A DNA stretch of 64,000 nucleotides from EA-27 sp964396265 (GTDB lineage: Archaea > Thermoplasmatota > Thermoplasmata > RBG-16-68-12 > EA-27). The notes below the pieces were generated by a model. It did not search any database. It worked only from the letters and a program-made list of their open reading frames with translations, and was not told the DNA's origin. Shown here piece by piece: positions 1 to 7,845 of the stretch. How positions within the stretch are numbered: position 1 is the first letter of the stretch; the number at the start of each line of letters is the position of its first letter. A program made the translations under genes and the position numbers. The stretch covers positions 53,339-117,338 of the forward strand of contig CAYNEM010000009.1 of assembly GCA_964396265.1 (NCBI GenBank), in the 5' to 3' direction.

Positions 1-2
1 CG

Positions 3-1763
3 ACGTCGTCGCTGGAGCCGAGAGAAGGGGTCCCACCGTCTCCGGCGGCCGTGTCCCCGCCGGGGCCCGTCGAAATCCAATCGCCGCTGCGATCCCCCAC
101 GCCGGTCTACTCGCCGTCAGGACAGGAGACGCAGGAGCAGCACCCGACCTCGGAACGGCTAGAGGACCCCCAGCCTGCCTTGCCGGGGCCGTCCGCCGAG
201 GAAAAGTGGCGGCTCGACACATGGATGAAGGAGCAGCACGAAGAGGTCGAACGCCGCCGGGGGATGATGCGCTCCCAGCTCGAAGAACTCCGACTGCGCG
301 AGGCGGAGATCGCGGAACGCGAGCAGAAGATCCGCGACGAGGAGCTCCGGCAGCAGGATCGCAGCACCGAGATCCGGAGAAAGGCGGAGGAGGCCTCGCG
401 ATTGGACCCGGCGCGCACGCTGTTCCTAATCCTGTTCTCCATGGAAGGACTGTCTCGGGACGCGGCGGGCGCGATCGCCGAGGCGTTCGTCACAGACGAA
501 AAGCTGCGGACCGTCACGGTTGCGCAGATCGCGGCAGTCCCGGGAGTGAAGCCCGAGGAGGCCGCTCTCGTCCGGGACGCGTTCTCCGAAGGCGCGCCGC
601 CGCCGAGGTCCATCCGCGAGAAGGCGGAGGATCTGTTGGAGGAGGAGCGCTTCGACGAGGCGCTCGACGCGTTCGATGCGATTGTCCGGGAGCACCCGGA
701 CGACGTCGCCGCATGGTTCAACCGATCCGAAGTCCTGGCGCTCCTCGGGCGTACGGACGAGGCGATTGCGTCCCTCGACCGGGTCCTAGACATCGACCCG
801 AAGCACAAAGCGACCCTCCGCGAGCTCGCGAACCTCCTCTTTGAGCAGGGGGATTTCGGCCTCGCCGCCGCGCACCTGAACGAGTTCCTCATGCAGGAGC
901 CGGACGAGGCGGCGCACTGGCTCAAGCGCGCCGCGGACCTCCTCATGGAGGGGAAGGCGACGGAGGCCACGCTCATCTATAACGCGATCCTCGAGGGCGA
1001 CCCGACGAACATTCCCGCGAGCCTCGCGCTCGGCGACCTGCTCCTGGCGATGGACGATGTGGAGCGCGCGGACCGTGTGTACTCCCGCGTCCTGCAGCAC
1101 CACCCCGACTCACCAGAAGCGCTTCTGAAGAAAGGCCTCCTGCTCAACCGCCAGGGGCGATGGGGAGCGGCGATCCAGCTGTTCAACCGCGCACTCTCCC
1201 TCAGGTTCGACTACCATGAGGCGTGGGCGGCGAAGGGGCAAGTGCTGCTCACGCAGGGAAAGGCGAAAGAGGCGCTCGAGGCGTTCGACAAGCTCATCTC
1301 CTTTGATGAATCGCTATACGGCGCCTGGCTCGGCAAGGCGCAGGCGCATACGGCTGCCGGCGAGTTTGACAAGGCCACGGAGGCCGCAGGCCGTGCGGCC
1401 GCTCTGAACAAGGGTAATGCGGACGCGAGGGCGATCCCGCGGCAGGCCGTCCCGGCGGAACCGCCTGTGGGAGCGCCGCCGCCGGAGACGCTCGACAAGG
1501 GCGTCCTCATGAAGATGGCGAATTCTTTCCTCGAGGGCGGGGACGGAGAGGCCGCGCTCCAGGGGTATGCGGAGCTCCTCCGAGTAGACCCGAAGGACGC
1601 ACGGGCACAGTTTGGCAAGGGCCGCGCGCTCCACATGCTGGACCGCTATGCGGAGGCGCTCCGTTGCTTCACGGAAGCCGCACGCGTGGCCCCGGAAGTG
1701 GAGGAGTACGAGCGATGGCGGAGGACGTGCGAGGAGCGCGTCCGCAAGGAGGGGACCCCGTGA
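3..1763 (+). CDS. TPR-repeat protein with N-terminal coiled coil (5' end probably cut by the window)
   Basis: The frame is open to the left edge, so the true start may lie outside; the first start codon inside is GTG at 51. From that codon the protein is 570 residues. It has a proline-rich segment (1-50), a charged coiled coil (about 50-120), a helix-hairpin-helix-like stretch (about 130-190, with VPGVKPEEA) and then eight or more tetratricopeptide repeats to the end. TPR arrays are protein-interaction scaffolds; the partner is unknown. The stop overlaps the start of the next TPR gene (GTGA), so the two are translationally coupled and perhaps act in one complex. No catalytic motif is visible. 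Confidence 0.8.
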   Translation, partial: TSSLEPREGVPPSPAAVSPPGPVEIQSPLRSPTPVYSPSGQETQEQHPTSERLEDPQPALPGPSAEEKWRLDTWMKEQHEEVERRRGMMRSQLEELRLREAEIAEREQKIRDEELRQQDRSTEIRRKAEEASRLDPARTLFLILFSMEGLSRDAAGAIAEAFVTDEKLRTVTVAQIAAVPGVKPEEAALVRDAFSEGAPPPRSIREKAEDLLEEERFDEALDAFDAIVREHPDDVAAWFNRSEVLALLGRTDEAIASLDRVLDIDPKHKATLRELANLLFEQGDFGLAAAHLNEFLMQEPDEAAHWLKRAADLLMEGKATEATLIYNAILEGDPTNIPASLALGDLLLAMDDVERADRVYSRVLQHHPDSPEALLKKGLLLNRQGRWGAAIQLFNRALSLRFDYHEAWAAKGQVLLTQGKAKEALEAFDKLISFDESLYGAWLGKAQAHTAAGEFDKATEAAGRAAALNKGNADARAIPRQAVPAEPPVGAPPPETLDKGVLMKMANSFLEGGDGEAALQGYAELLRVDPKDARAQFGKGRALHMLDRYAEALRCFTEAARVAPEVEEYERWRRTCEERVRKEGTP

Positions 1764-3433
1764 CGGCACCCAGCTCGCTCCCGAGCGCGGTGGCGCTTGA
1801 AGAGGTGCTCCGCGCCGGGCGCGAAGCCCTTGCCCGCGGCAGCGTCGACAACGCGCTGCGGACCTTCGACGAGGCCCTGAGGATTAAGCCGACGTACGCG
1901 CCTGCGTGGAGGGCAAAGGGCCGCGCGCACCGCGTCGCCGGAGACCCCAAGAAGGCGCTCGAATGCTACGCCCAAGCCCTGCGCTACGAGCCCGGAGACG
2001 AGGGCTCCTGGTTCGGGCTCGCACTCGCACTCCATGAGGTGGGGCGACGTGGCGAGGAGATGGAGGCGTACGACGAGATCCTCCGCAGGAACCCGCGGAA
2101 CGTCGCGGCTTGGATGAACCGGGGCGTCGCGCTCCACGAGGAACGGCGGTACGACGAGGCACTCGGATGCTACGATCGGATCCTAGCCATCCATCCCGAG
2201 TCCGCGGCCGTTTGGAACAACCGGGGGGCTGCGCTTCTTCGGCTGGACCGCCTCGAAGAGGCGATCGCCGCGCTCGACGAGGCTCTCGCACTTGACCCCC
2301 GGCTCGAGGACGCTATGGCGAACCGCCAGACCGTGCTCGAAAGCCTTCGCCGCGAGGCGGCGGCTCCGACGCCGGTCGAGTTCGTGCCGGCAACCCTATC
2401 CCCCCCGGCCCATCGCCGCGCGCTCGCGAACCTCGGGCTGGCGTCCGTCGAGCTCTGGCGGGAGGCGCTGCCGCAGACCCCCGAGGACTTCGTGTCCTTC
2501 GGCACGTCGCTGCTCGACGCGGGCATGCCGGACGGCGCCCTGGCGGCGTTCGCGAAATCCGTCGCTCTCGGCGCAGGGGCAGAGGGCCGGCTCGGGAAGC
2601 TCCTCGCGATGCAGGTCCGTCACGATCCTGGGGCCGCCGACGAGGCCGCCCGCGCGCTGACGGTGTTCCCCGACGTCCCACGCATCGCCATCGCGGCGGC
2701 GACGATCCACGAGAACGCGGGCGACTGGGCGGGGGCCATCGAGGCGCTCGAGGTCATCCTCGGCCATCGCCCGGACCTCCCGTGGCTTTGGGGCTGGAAG
2801 GGCCGCCTGTGCCTGAGAGCGGGCCGGAACGAGGACGCCCTCCACGCGCACGAGCGCGCCGTCTCCGAGGATCCGGGGGACGACGAGGCGTGGGCGAATT
2901 TGGCGGCTTCGCTTCATCTCGCCGGACGCACCGAGGAGGCGTTGGCTGCTTGCGAATCCGCGGTGGCTGCCGCCCCGGGCTCCCCGGGGGCTTGGAACAA
3001 CAAAGGCGTCATCCTGGCGGCGACGGGGCGCACGGAGGAAGCCGATCAGGCATTTGAGAAGGCGGTCGTGGGCGGCGGGAACGGTCCCGCGCTCCTGAAC
3101 CGTGCTCGGCTCGCGGAAACACGGGGGCAGTTTCGCGCCGCCCTGTCCCTGTACGAGGATTCTCTCCAGACGCTTCCCGGCGACGCCGAGGGTCTGGCGG
3201 GCCGCCGGCGCGTGATCGGGCATCTCGGCGCGCAAGGTCGTGCCCGGCGCGACCGGATTACCGAACGGATTGCCTCGATTCCCGGGCTCGGACCCGCGAC
3301 GGCCGTGCGGATCCAGAAGGCGGGATTCGACACCCCCGCCAAGATCCGGCGGACGAAGGAGTCCGTCCTCCGGGAGGCGGCGAAGCTGACGAAAGCGCAG
3401 GCCCGAGCCGTGAAGCGCGCATTCAACGAATGA
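1760..3433 (+). CDS. TPR-repeat protein with C-terminal helix-hairpin-helix domain
   Basis: A 557-residue protein. The start chosen is GTG at 1760, overlapping the previous stop (GTGA) and preceded by a strong AAGGAGGGG ribosome binding site at 1747-1755. TPR units with the usual W/A/G/Y/A/P pattern fill residues 10-190 and 230-490, separated by a less regular linker. The last 55 residues contain IPGLGPATAVRIQKAGF, a helix-hairpin-helix motif like those in RadA or DNA-repair proteins, so nucleic-acid binding is possible. The neighbouring TPR protein has a similar motif in its N-terminal half, which suggests that the pair is related by duplication. Its specific role is unknown. Confidence 0.82.
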   Translation: MTAPSSLPSAVALEEVLRAGREALARGSVDNALRTFDEALRIKPTYAPAWRAKGRAHRVAGDPKKALECYAQALRYEPGDEGSWFGLALALHEVGRRGEEMEAYDEILRRNPRNVAAWMNRGVALHEERRYDEALGCYDRILAIHPESAAVWNNRGAALLRLDRLEEAIAALDEALALDPRLEDAMANRQTVLESLRREAAAPTPVEFVPATLSPPAHRRALANLGLASVELWREALPQTPEDFVSFGTSLLDAGMPDGALAAFAKSVALGAGAEGRLGKLLAMQVRHDPGAADEAARALTVFPDVPRIAIAAATIHENAGDWAGAIEALEVILGHRPDLPWLWGWKGRLCLRAGRNEDALHAHERAVSEDPGDDEAWANLAASLHLAGRTEEALAACESAVAAAPGSPGAWNNKGVILAATGRTEEADQAFEKAVVGGGNGPALLNRARLAETRGQFRAALSLYEDSLQTLPGDAEGLAGRRRVIGHLGAQGRARRDRITERIASIPGLGPATAVRIQKAGFDTPAKIRRTKESVLREAAKLTKAQARAVKRAFNE

Positions 3434-3659
3434 GGGAGCGCGCGGGAATACCCAGCCCCCGCGGCAGGTACGAGCGAATTCGCCCGATCGCCTCGTAGTC
3501 CGCCACCAACCGCTCGGCGAACTCGGGCCTCATCCCGCCGCGGAGGAGCGCGTGACGGAACCGCCGGACCGCGCCCCTCCTCTTCGCCTTCATCCGGACG
3601 AACGTGAGCCCAAGGCGGACCAGGAGCAGGGGCACCGCGGCCGCGATGACCACGGGCAT
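3423..3659 (-). CDS. small single-pass membrane protein
   Basis: A 78-residue protein with one hydrophobic segment near the N-terminus (VVIAAAVPLLLVRLGLTFV), followed by a basic Arg/Lys-rich stretch and a helical tail. The start chosen is ATG at 3659, 10 bases after the stop of the acidic protein gene; the frame is open further upstream but that would overlap the previous gene. It is last in a three-gene minus-strand cluster with a winged-helix protein. The 3' end overlaps the end of the TPR gene by 11 bases, tail to tail. I do not recognise the family. Confidence 0.55.
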   Translation of the reverse strand: MPVVIAAAVPLLLVRLGLTFVRMKAKRRGAVRRFRHALLRGGMRPEFAERLVADYEAIGRIRSYLPRGLGIPARSLIR

Positions 3660-3669
3660 CCCGATTCCG

Positions 3670-4020
3670 CTACTCGTCTTCGTCGTCATCCTTGTCTTCG
3701 TCGGCGTTCTTTTCCTCGCCTTGGCCCTTGATCTTGAACGCGAGCCCCGACCCGCGTCCGCCGCCACGGCCGCCCATCGCCTGGCCCAGCATGCCGGGGA
3801 GGTTCATCGCGGACATGTACTGCTTCGTCAGCTCGTACGCCTGCTCGTCCGTCATCCCGCTCTCCTTGAGGCTCTTGTAGAAGCCGGCGACGGCCTCCCC
3901 GTACTTCTTCGACTGCTCGCGGCCGTACAGGATATCCGCGAGGCTGTTCAGGAGCGCGGGGATCTTCTCCGACACCACGCCCAAGATCTCCTTCACCTCT
4001 TCCGCTTCACCTTCCTTCAT
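3670..4020 (-). CDS. small helical protein with Gly-rich linker and acidic tail
   Basis: A 116-residue protein. The start chosen is ATG at 4020 with GGTGA five bases upstream; GTG at 4029 is the alternative. The first 85 residues look helical and folded (EILGVVSEKIPALLNSLADI; the YELTKQYMSAMN stretch). A Gly/Arg linker follows, and the tail is very acidic, with repeated D/E and K. Such tails are seen in proteins that bind basic partners. The 14-base overlap with the winged-helix gene upstream implies coupled translation. No domain is recognised. Confidence 0.6.
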   Translation of the reverse strand: MKEGEAEEVKEILGVVSEKIPALLNSLADILYGREQSKKYGEAVAGFYKSLKESGMTDEQAYELTKQYMSAMNLPGMLGQAMGGRGGGRGSGLAFKIKGQGEEKNADEDKDDDEDE

Positions 4021-4516
4021 GTTGTTCACCTACCTTCCCGATGGACTGGTCATTCGATTTAGCGAGTCCCAGCACTTGTGACCACTTCTCGACGACGTCC
4101 GCCGCCACGCGGAATGTCCGGACCTTGCCATCGCCTTCGGCGACGACCGTGCCCTGCGCGAGGAGCGACTCGAGCCTCTCGCGCACGATGCGCCGCGAGG
4201 CGGTCCCGCGACGTGCCTTCACGGCCTCCGTGATCTGCGAGATGTTCCTGTCGCCCTTCTCGAACAGCGACTTCACAATCTCCTTGGAGATGGGGTCCTT
4301 GAGCCCGGGGATCACGATCTCGGGGGACACGGAACCGAACTTCTGGTACAGGTCGAGCACGCGGAAGTACGAGGACGCGAGGCCTTGGAACCTCTCCAGG
4401 TAGTCGAACAGCTGCCCGTACGGTTTCGCGATCCGGTCGAACGCGGCGGAGAGGGTCTCCATCTGTTCCCGGAGATCCTGAATCTCCTTGCGGAGGTCCT
4501 TCTCCCCCATAACCAT
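4007..4516 (-). CDS. winged-helix DNA-binding protein with N-terminal coiled coil
   Basis: A 169-residue protein. An N-terminal coiled coil (LRKEIQDLREQMETL) is followed by a helical middle and a winged-helix region at about 80-150 (ISKEIVKSLFEKGDRNISQI and RERLESLLAQGTVVAEGDGK). It is probably an archaeal transcription factor, likely a dimer through the coiled coil. The start is placed at ATG 4516 because a TTTCAAATA element lies at about 4538-4546, 26 bases upstream, giving a leaderless mRNA; GTG 4519 and ATG 4510 are alternatives. It leads the cluster with the acidic-tail protein and the small membrane protein. Confidence 0.7.
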   Translation of the reverse strand: MVMGEKDLRKEIQDLREQMETLSAAFDRIAKPYGQLFDYLERFQGLASSYFRVLDLYQKFGSVSPEIVIPGLKDPISKEIVKSLFEKGDRNISQITEAVKARRGTASRRIVRERLESLLAQGTVVAEGDGKVRTFRVAADVVEKWSQVLGLAKSNDQSIGKVGEQHEGR

Positions 4517-4561
4517 CACCGAACCGGACGCGCGCTATTTGAAAGGTCCGGCGGGCGGCCC

Positions 4562-4651
4562 TCACTTCGCCTTCGGGAGGGTCCCCGCGCGTCGGAGCAA
4601 GTCCTGCTGCAGAGTCTTTGCCAGCTCGATTGTGACGAGCACATTTCTCAC
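4562..4651 (-). CDS. possible 29-residue small protein
   Basis: A short frame from GTG 4651 to TGA 4562 reads as an amphipathic helical peptide (NVLVTIELAKTLQQDLLRRA). A TATA-like element (CCTATACC on the minus strand, about 4678-4685) sits near 28 bases upstream, matching the leaderless promoter spacing seen elsewhere in the window. Nothing else explains this promoter on the minus strand. The product matches no family I know, and short frames are common by chance in G+C-rich DNA, so this is tentative. Confidence 0.25.
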   Translation of the reverse strand: MRNVLVTIELAKTLQQDLLRRAGTLPKAK

Positions 4652-4705
4652 CGAGAGCGAGGGAGGATGGTCACAGGGTATAGGTTCCATGGAAACGGGT
4701 GGACG

Positions 4706-4741
4706 GTGAGTGACCACTTACGAGGCGGGGAACCCCCCGCC
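4706..4741. other. two tandem hairpins in the flpA upstream gap
   Basis: Two back-to-back inverted repeats: 4706-4712 with 4715-4721 (one G-U pair, almost no loop) and 4724-4730 with 4735-4741 (perfect 7 bp, G+C-only stem with an AACC loop). On the plus strand a GGTATAGG element near 4680 lies about 26 bases before the first hairpin, so this could be the 5' end of a small structured transcript. The rest of the 4520-4806 gap holds only the flpA promoter (ACATAAGC near 4779) and the possible small protein on the other strand. Confidence 0.3.
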
Positions 4742-4806
4742 GGATTCCCCGTAGGGCGAGGTCAGCTCCGAGCAACGCACATAAGCGGCATCGCATTCGG
4801 CGGCCC

Positions 4807-5469
4807 GTGGCGGACATCCGCCGATCCGACATCGCCGAGGTGTTCACGGACGGGAATCGCCTGTACACGCGGAACGCGGTGCCGGGTGTGGCGGTGTACG
4901 GGGAGCGCCTCGTGCGACAGGGCGACGAGGAGTATCGCGACTGGAACCCTCGACGGAGCAAGCTCGCGGCCTACCTCAAGAAGGGCGCCGCCGTCTTCCC
5001 GTTCGGCCGTGACACCGACGTCCTGTACCTGGGAGCCGCGCAGGGAACGACGGTGAGCCACCTTGCCGATATCTGCAGCGAGGGCACGATCTACGCGGTG
5101 GAGATTTCCCGTCGGTCGTTCCAGAAGCTGCTCGACATCTCCGCAAGCCGTCCGAACGTGATGCCCATCCTCGGGGACGCGCGGAAGCCCGAAGGCTACG
5201 GGCGGCTCATTGGTCGCGTGGGGGTCGTGTACCAGGATGTCGCACAGCGCGACCAGGTCGGCATCTTCCTCGAGAACCTCGAGTACCTTCGGCCCGGGGG
5301 ATTCGGCCTCCTGTTCCTGAAGTCGCGAAGCGTCGACGTCGCGGCGAACCCGAAGGCCGTATACGCGGAGACTCGGCAGAGGCTCGCGAAGGCCGTCACG
5401 GTCGTGCAGGTCGTCCCGCTGGAACCGTACGAAGAGGACCATGCCGCCTTCCTTCTCGAGAAGGCCTAG
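4807..5469 (+). CDS. flpA: fibrillarin-like rRNA/tRNA 2'-O-methyltransferase
   Basis: A 220-residue protein of normal length for archaeal fibrillarin. It is the SAM-dependent catalytic subunit of C/D-box sRNPs and methylates ribose 2'-OH on rRNA and tRNA with Nop5 and L7Ae. Features include the short N-terminal domain (YTRNAVPGVAVYGERLV), WNPRRSKLAA, the SAM-binding loop YLGAAQGTTVSHLAD, VEISRRSF and the VYQDVAQ catalytic-Asp region. The start is GTG 4807, about 28 bases after ACATAAGC, so probably leaderless. The usual partner gene nop5 is not adjacent; ribosomal S15 follows instead. Confidence 0.95.
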   Translation: MADIRRSDIAEVFTDGNRLYTRNAVPGVAVYGERLVRQGDEEYRDWNPRRSKLAAYLKKGAAVFPFGRDTDVLYLGAAQGTTVSHLADICSEGTIYAVEISRRSFQKLLDISASRPNVMPILGDARKPEGYGRLIGRVGVVYQDVAQRDQVGIFLENLEYLRPGGFGLLFLKSRSVDVAANPKAVYAETRQRLAKAVTVVQVVPLEPYEEDHAAFLLEKA

Positions 5470-5542
5470 GGCACGCGCGTTCTTGCGCGAGGAGAGAGGC
5501 TAAATACGGGGTCGAATCTGGGAGCCCTTCCTCGGCGTAACC

Positions 5543-5998
5543 ATGGCGCGGATGCATACACGGCGAAGGGGACAATCGGGGTCGCGACGACCCCTCTTGA
5601 GCAAGAGCCCCGAGTGGGTCGGCCTCGAGAATGACGAGATCATCGAGACCGTCGCGAAGCTCGCATCGCAGGGGCGATCGTCTGCGGAGATTGGGTTGAT
5701 CCTCCGGGACCAGTACGCGGTGCCCCACGTGAAGCTCGCGACGGGGAAGACCGTCGTGGAGATCATGCGGTCCAAGGGTGTGAAGTTCGACTTGCCGGAA
5801 GATATCGGCAATCTCATGCGTCGCGCGGTGGAGGTGCAGAAGCACCTGAAGGCGAACCCGCGGGACACGGCGAACACGCGGGGCCTCCACTTGATCGAGT
5901 CGAAGATCCGGCGGCTCGCCCGTTACTACAAGGAGTCGGGCGTGCTCCCCGCGACGTGGGACTACGCCGTGAAGGTTCAAGAGCTGGCGGCGAAGTAA
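5543..5998 (+). CDS. rps15: 30S ribosomal protein S15 (archaeal/eukaryotic S13 type)
   Basis: A 151-residue small-subunit protein of the archaeal/eukaryotic type, longer than bacterial S15. It binds 16S rRNA helices H20-H22 in the platform. Recognisable segments are the N-terminal MARMHTRRRGQSGS, SPEWVGL, the YAVPHVKLATGK loop and the C-terminal S15 signature (LHLIESKIRRLARYYKESG). A TATA-like GGCTAAATAC lies at about 5499-5508, leaving a short leader before ATG 5543. The RecJ-like gene follows after 8 bases, a pairing known in archaea. Confidence 0.96.
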   Translation: MARMHTRRRGQSGSRRPLLSKSPEWVGLENDEIIETVAKLASQGRSSAEIGLILRDQYAVPHVKLATGKTVVEIMRSKGVKFDLPEDIGNLMRRAVEVQKHLKANPRDTANTRGLHLIESKIRRLARYYKESGVLPATWDYAVKVQELAAK

Positions 5999-6006
5999 GG
6001 AGTCCC

Positions 6007-7386
6007 ATGGCCGGTCCGGCGCCGCCGGGGGTCCCGGGACCGTTGTGGTCGAGGCTCGAGGCCGGGGTCTCCGCGCTCTCGGGGACGGATCGCGTCCGGA
6101 TCGTGTGTCACTACGACGGGGACGGCGCCGCCTCCGCCGCGATTCTCGCCCGCGCCCTCTCGCGGTGGGGCAAGGACTTCCACGTGAGCCTCACCACCGT
6201 CCTCGACGACGCGACCTCGGCGCGCCTGAAGGAGGAGCCGGGGAAGCCCCTCCTCGTCGCGGACATGGGGAGCGGGCAGCTCGACGCCATCGAGGGCCTC
6301 GGGCGTCCTGCGGTCGTGCTCGACCACCACAAACCCAGCCGCGACGCGACCAAGGTGATCCACGCGAATCCTCACCTCTTCGGCATCGACGGCGCCCACG
6401 GGGCGTGCGGCGCGACCGTGGCGTGGGCCTTCGCCATTGCGGTCGACGAGGCGAACTGGGACCTCGCGGGCGTCGCGATGGCGGGGGCGATCGCGGACCG
6501 CCAGCACGTCCCGGGGTTCGATGGCATGAACGCGCCGATGTTCGAGGAAGCCGTCCGCAGGAACCTCCTCGGGCGCGAGCGAGGGCCGGCCATTCCTGAC
6601 CGTCCCCTCGCGGAGGCGCTCGCCACCTCCTACCTGCCGTACTTCGCGGGGCTCGCAGGGCGGAAGGACGAGGCGGCGAAGGCGCTCCTGCGGCTGAAGG
6701 TAGAGCCCGACGCGCGCTGGCGCGATCTCAACGCTGCGCGGCGGCGGACGCTCACGTCCTACCTCGCGACGCACCTCATGCGGCAGGGCGCGATTCCCGA
6801 GGCGGTCGAGATGCTCATCGAAGACAAGTACTGGATCGAGCCGCTCGGCCGCTCCGCGAACGACCTAGCGGACGCGATCAACGCGTCGTGCCGGATGGGC
6901 GCGGAGGGGCTCGCCGTGTCTCTGGCCCTCGGAGATTCGGACGCGATCGTCCCCTCGGAGGTCCACCGTCAAACGTACGCAGCGAAGATGCTGGGCCATC
7001 TCACCCGGCTCGAGCGCGAGGGGCCGTTCCTCGGGAAACACGTCGCGTTCTTCTATTGCGAGGATCCGTCGCTGGCCGGGAACGTCGCCGGCATCATCGT
7101 CCAGTACCTGTGGAACGGTGCGAGGCCCGTGGTCGCGCTTTCTGTCACGGACGGGACGACGAAAGTGTCCGCCCGTGGGACGAGGGCTCTCGTCGTACGG
7201 GGTCTTGACCTGGCGGTGGCGGTGCGGGACGCGGCGGCCGCGTTGGGTGGGAGCGGGGGCGGCCACGACGTCGCGTCCGGCGCGACGGTCCCGAAGGGGA
7301 AGGAGGAGAAGTTCGTGGAGCGCGTCGACGAGATTGTCGCCCTGCAGCTCGCCCCGAAGGCCGCCGCGGCAGCGCAAACGGGTTAA
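6007..7386 (+). CDS. archaeal RecJ-like DHH-family exonuclease
   Basis: A 459-residue DHH phosphoesterase. The motifs are visible in order: HYDGDG (35-40, metal-binding Asp pair), VADMGSG (84-90), the VLDHHKPS signature (DHH at 106-108), GAIADRQ, and a DHHA1-type C-terminus with GGSGGGHD. Archaeal relatives include the GINS-associated nuclease GAN, which acts at the replisome and in DNA or RNA end processing. The start is ATG 6007, eight bases after the rps15 stop with AAGGAG overlapping that stop; a longer frame from 5956 would overlap rps15. Co-transcription with rps15 is likely. Confidence 0.9.
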   Translation: MAGPAPPGVPGPLWSRLEAGVSALSGTDRVRIVCHYDGDGAASAAILARALSRWGKDFHVSLTTVLDDATSARLKEEPGKPLLVADMGSGQLDAIEGLGRPAVVLDHHKPSRDATKVIHANPHLFGIDGAHGACGATVAWAFAIAVDEANWDLAGVAMAGAIADRQHVPGFDGMNAPMFEEAVRRNLLGRERGPAIPDRPLAEALATSYLPYFAGLAGRKDEAAKALLRLKVEPDARWRDLNAARRRTLTSYLATHLMRQGAIPEAVEMLIEDKYWIEPLGRSANDLADAINASCRMGAEGLAVSLALGDSDAIVPSEVHRQTYAAKMLGHLTRLEREGPFLGKHVAFFYCEDPSLAGNVAGIIVQYLWNGARPVVALSVTDGTTKVSARGTRALVVRGLDLAVAVRDAAAALGGSGGGHDVASGATVPKGKEEKFVERVDEIVALQLAPKAAAAAQTG

Positions 7387-7407
7387 GCGGCCGAACGTTC
7401 TCTCTTC

Positions 7408-7845
7408 ATGAACAGCAGGTGGATCACCCGGCAAGGCGCTAAGGTCGATCGCGTCGCGTGTCCGTGGCTCATCCGGAAGTTCATCGACCCGGCGGCGGAG
7501 TTCCATTTCGTCCCGAGGGACCGCGTGCTCGCCGAGGCGGAGCGGCTCGGCGCGACCCCGTTCGACGCGGAGGGCGTGGACTTCGGCCACCATGGGGACG
7601 ACTGCTCGTTCGAGACGATCATCAAGCGCCACAAGCTCGCAGACCCGGCCCTCCTGGAACTCGCGAAAATAGTGCACGGCGCCGACGTGAAGGACCCCCA
7701 CCCGGTGCCGCAGGCCGCGGGCCTTCTCGCGATTGCAGAGGGGATGGCGGCGACGGTCCCGGACGACCACGAGAAGCTCGAGAAGGGGTTCCCGATCTAC
7801 GACGCCCTCTACGCGTGGTGCCAGGCGAAGGTGGCGCCTCGATAG
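7408..7845 (+). CDS. ChrB-like domain protein
   Basis: A 145-residue stand-alone version of the C-terminal domain of chromate-resistance protein ChrB. The sequence shows ACPWLIRKFIDP, a following F-x-F-V-P, FGHHGDDCSFETII and IVHGADV, all characteristic of that domain. In bacteria ChrB regulates or assists the ChrA chromate exporter; here there is no ChrA, but an MFS transporter begins directly after the stop. A GGTTAAGCGG element over the recJ stop codon (7380-7389) is 25 bases before ATG 7408, so the two genes may have their own leaderless promoter. A role in oxyanion response is only an inference from the family. Confidence 0.75.
   Translation: MNSRWITRQGAKVDRVACPWLIRKFIDPAAEFHFVPRDRVLAEAERLGATPFDAEGVDFGHHGDDCSFETIIKRHKLADPALLELAKIVHGADVKDPHPVPQAAGLLAIAEGMAATVPDDHEKLEKGFPIYDALYAWCQAKVAPR

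Noticed and set aside
4660..4806. C/D-box sRNA near the fibrillarin gene
   Set aside because: No RTGATGA box C and CTGA box D pair at a suitable spacing was found in the gap.
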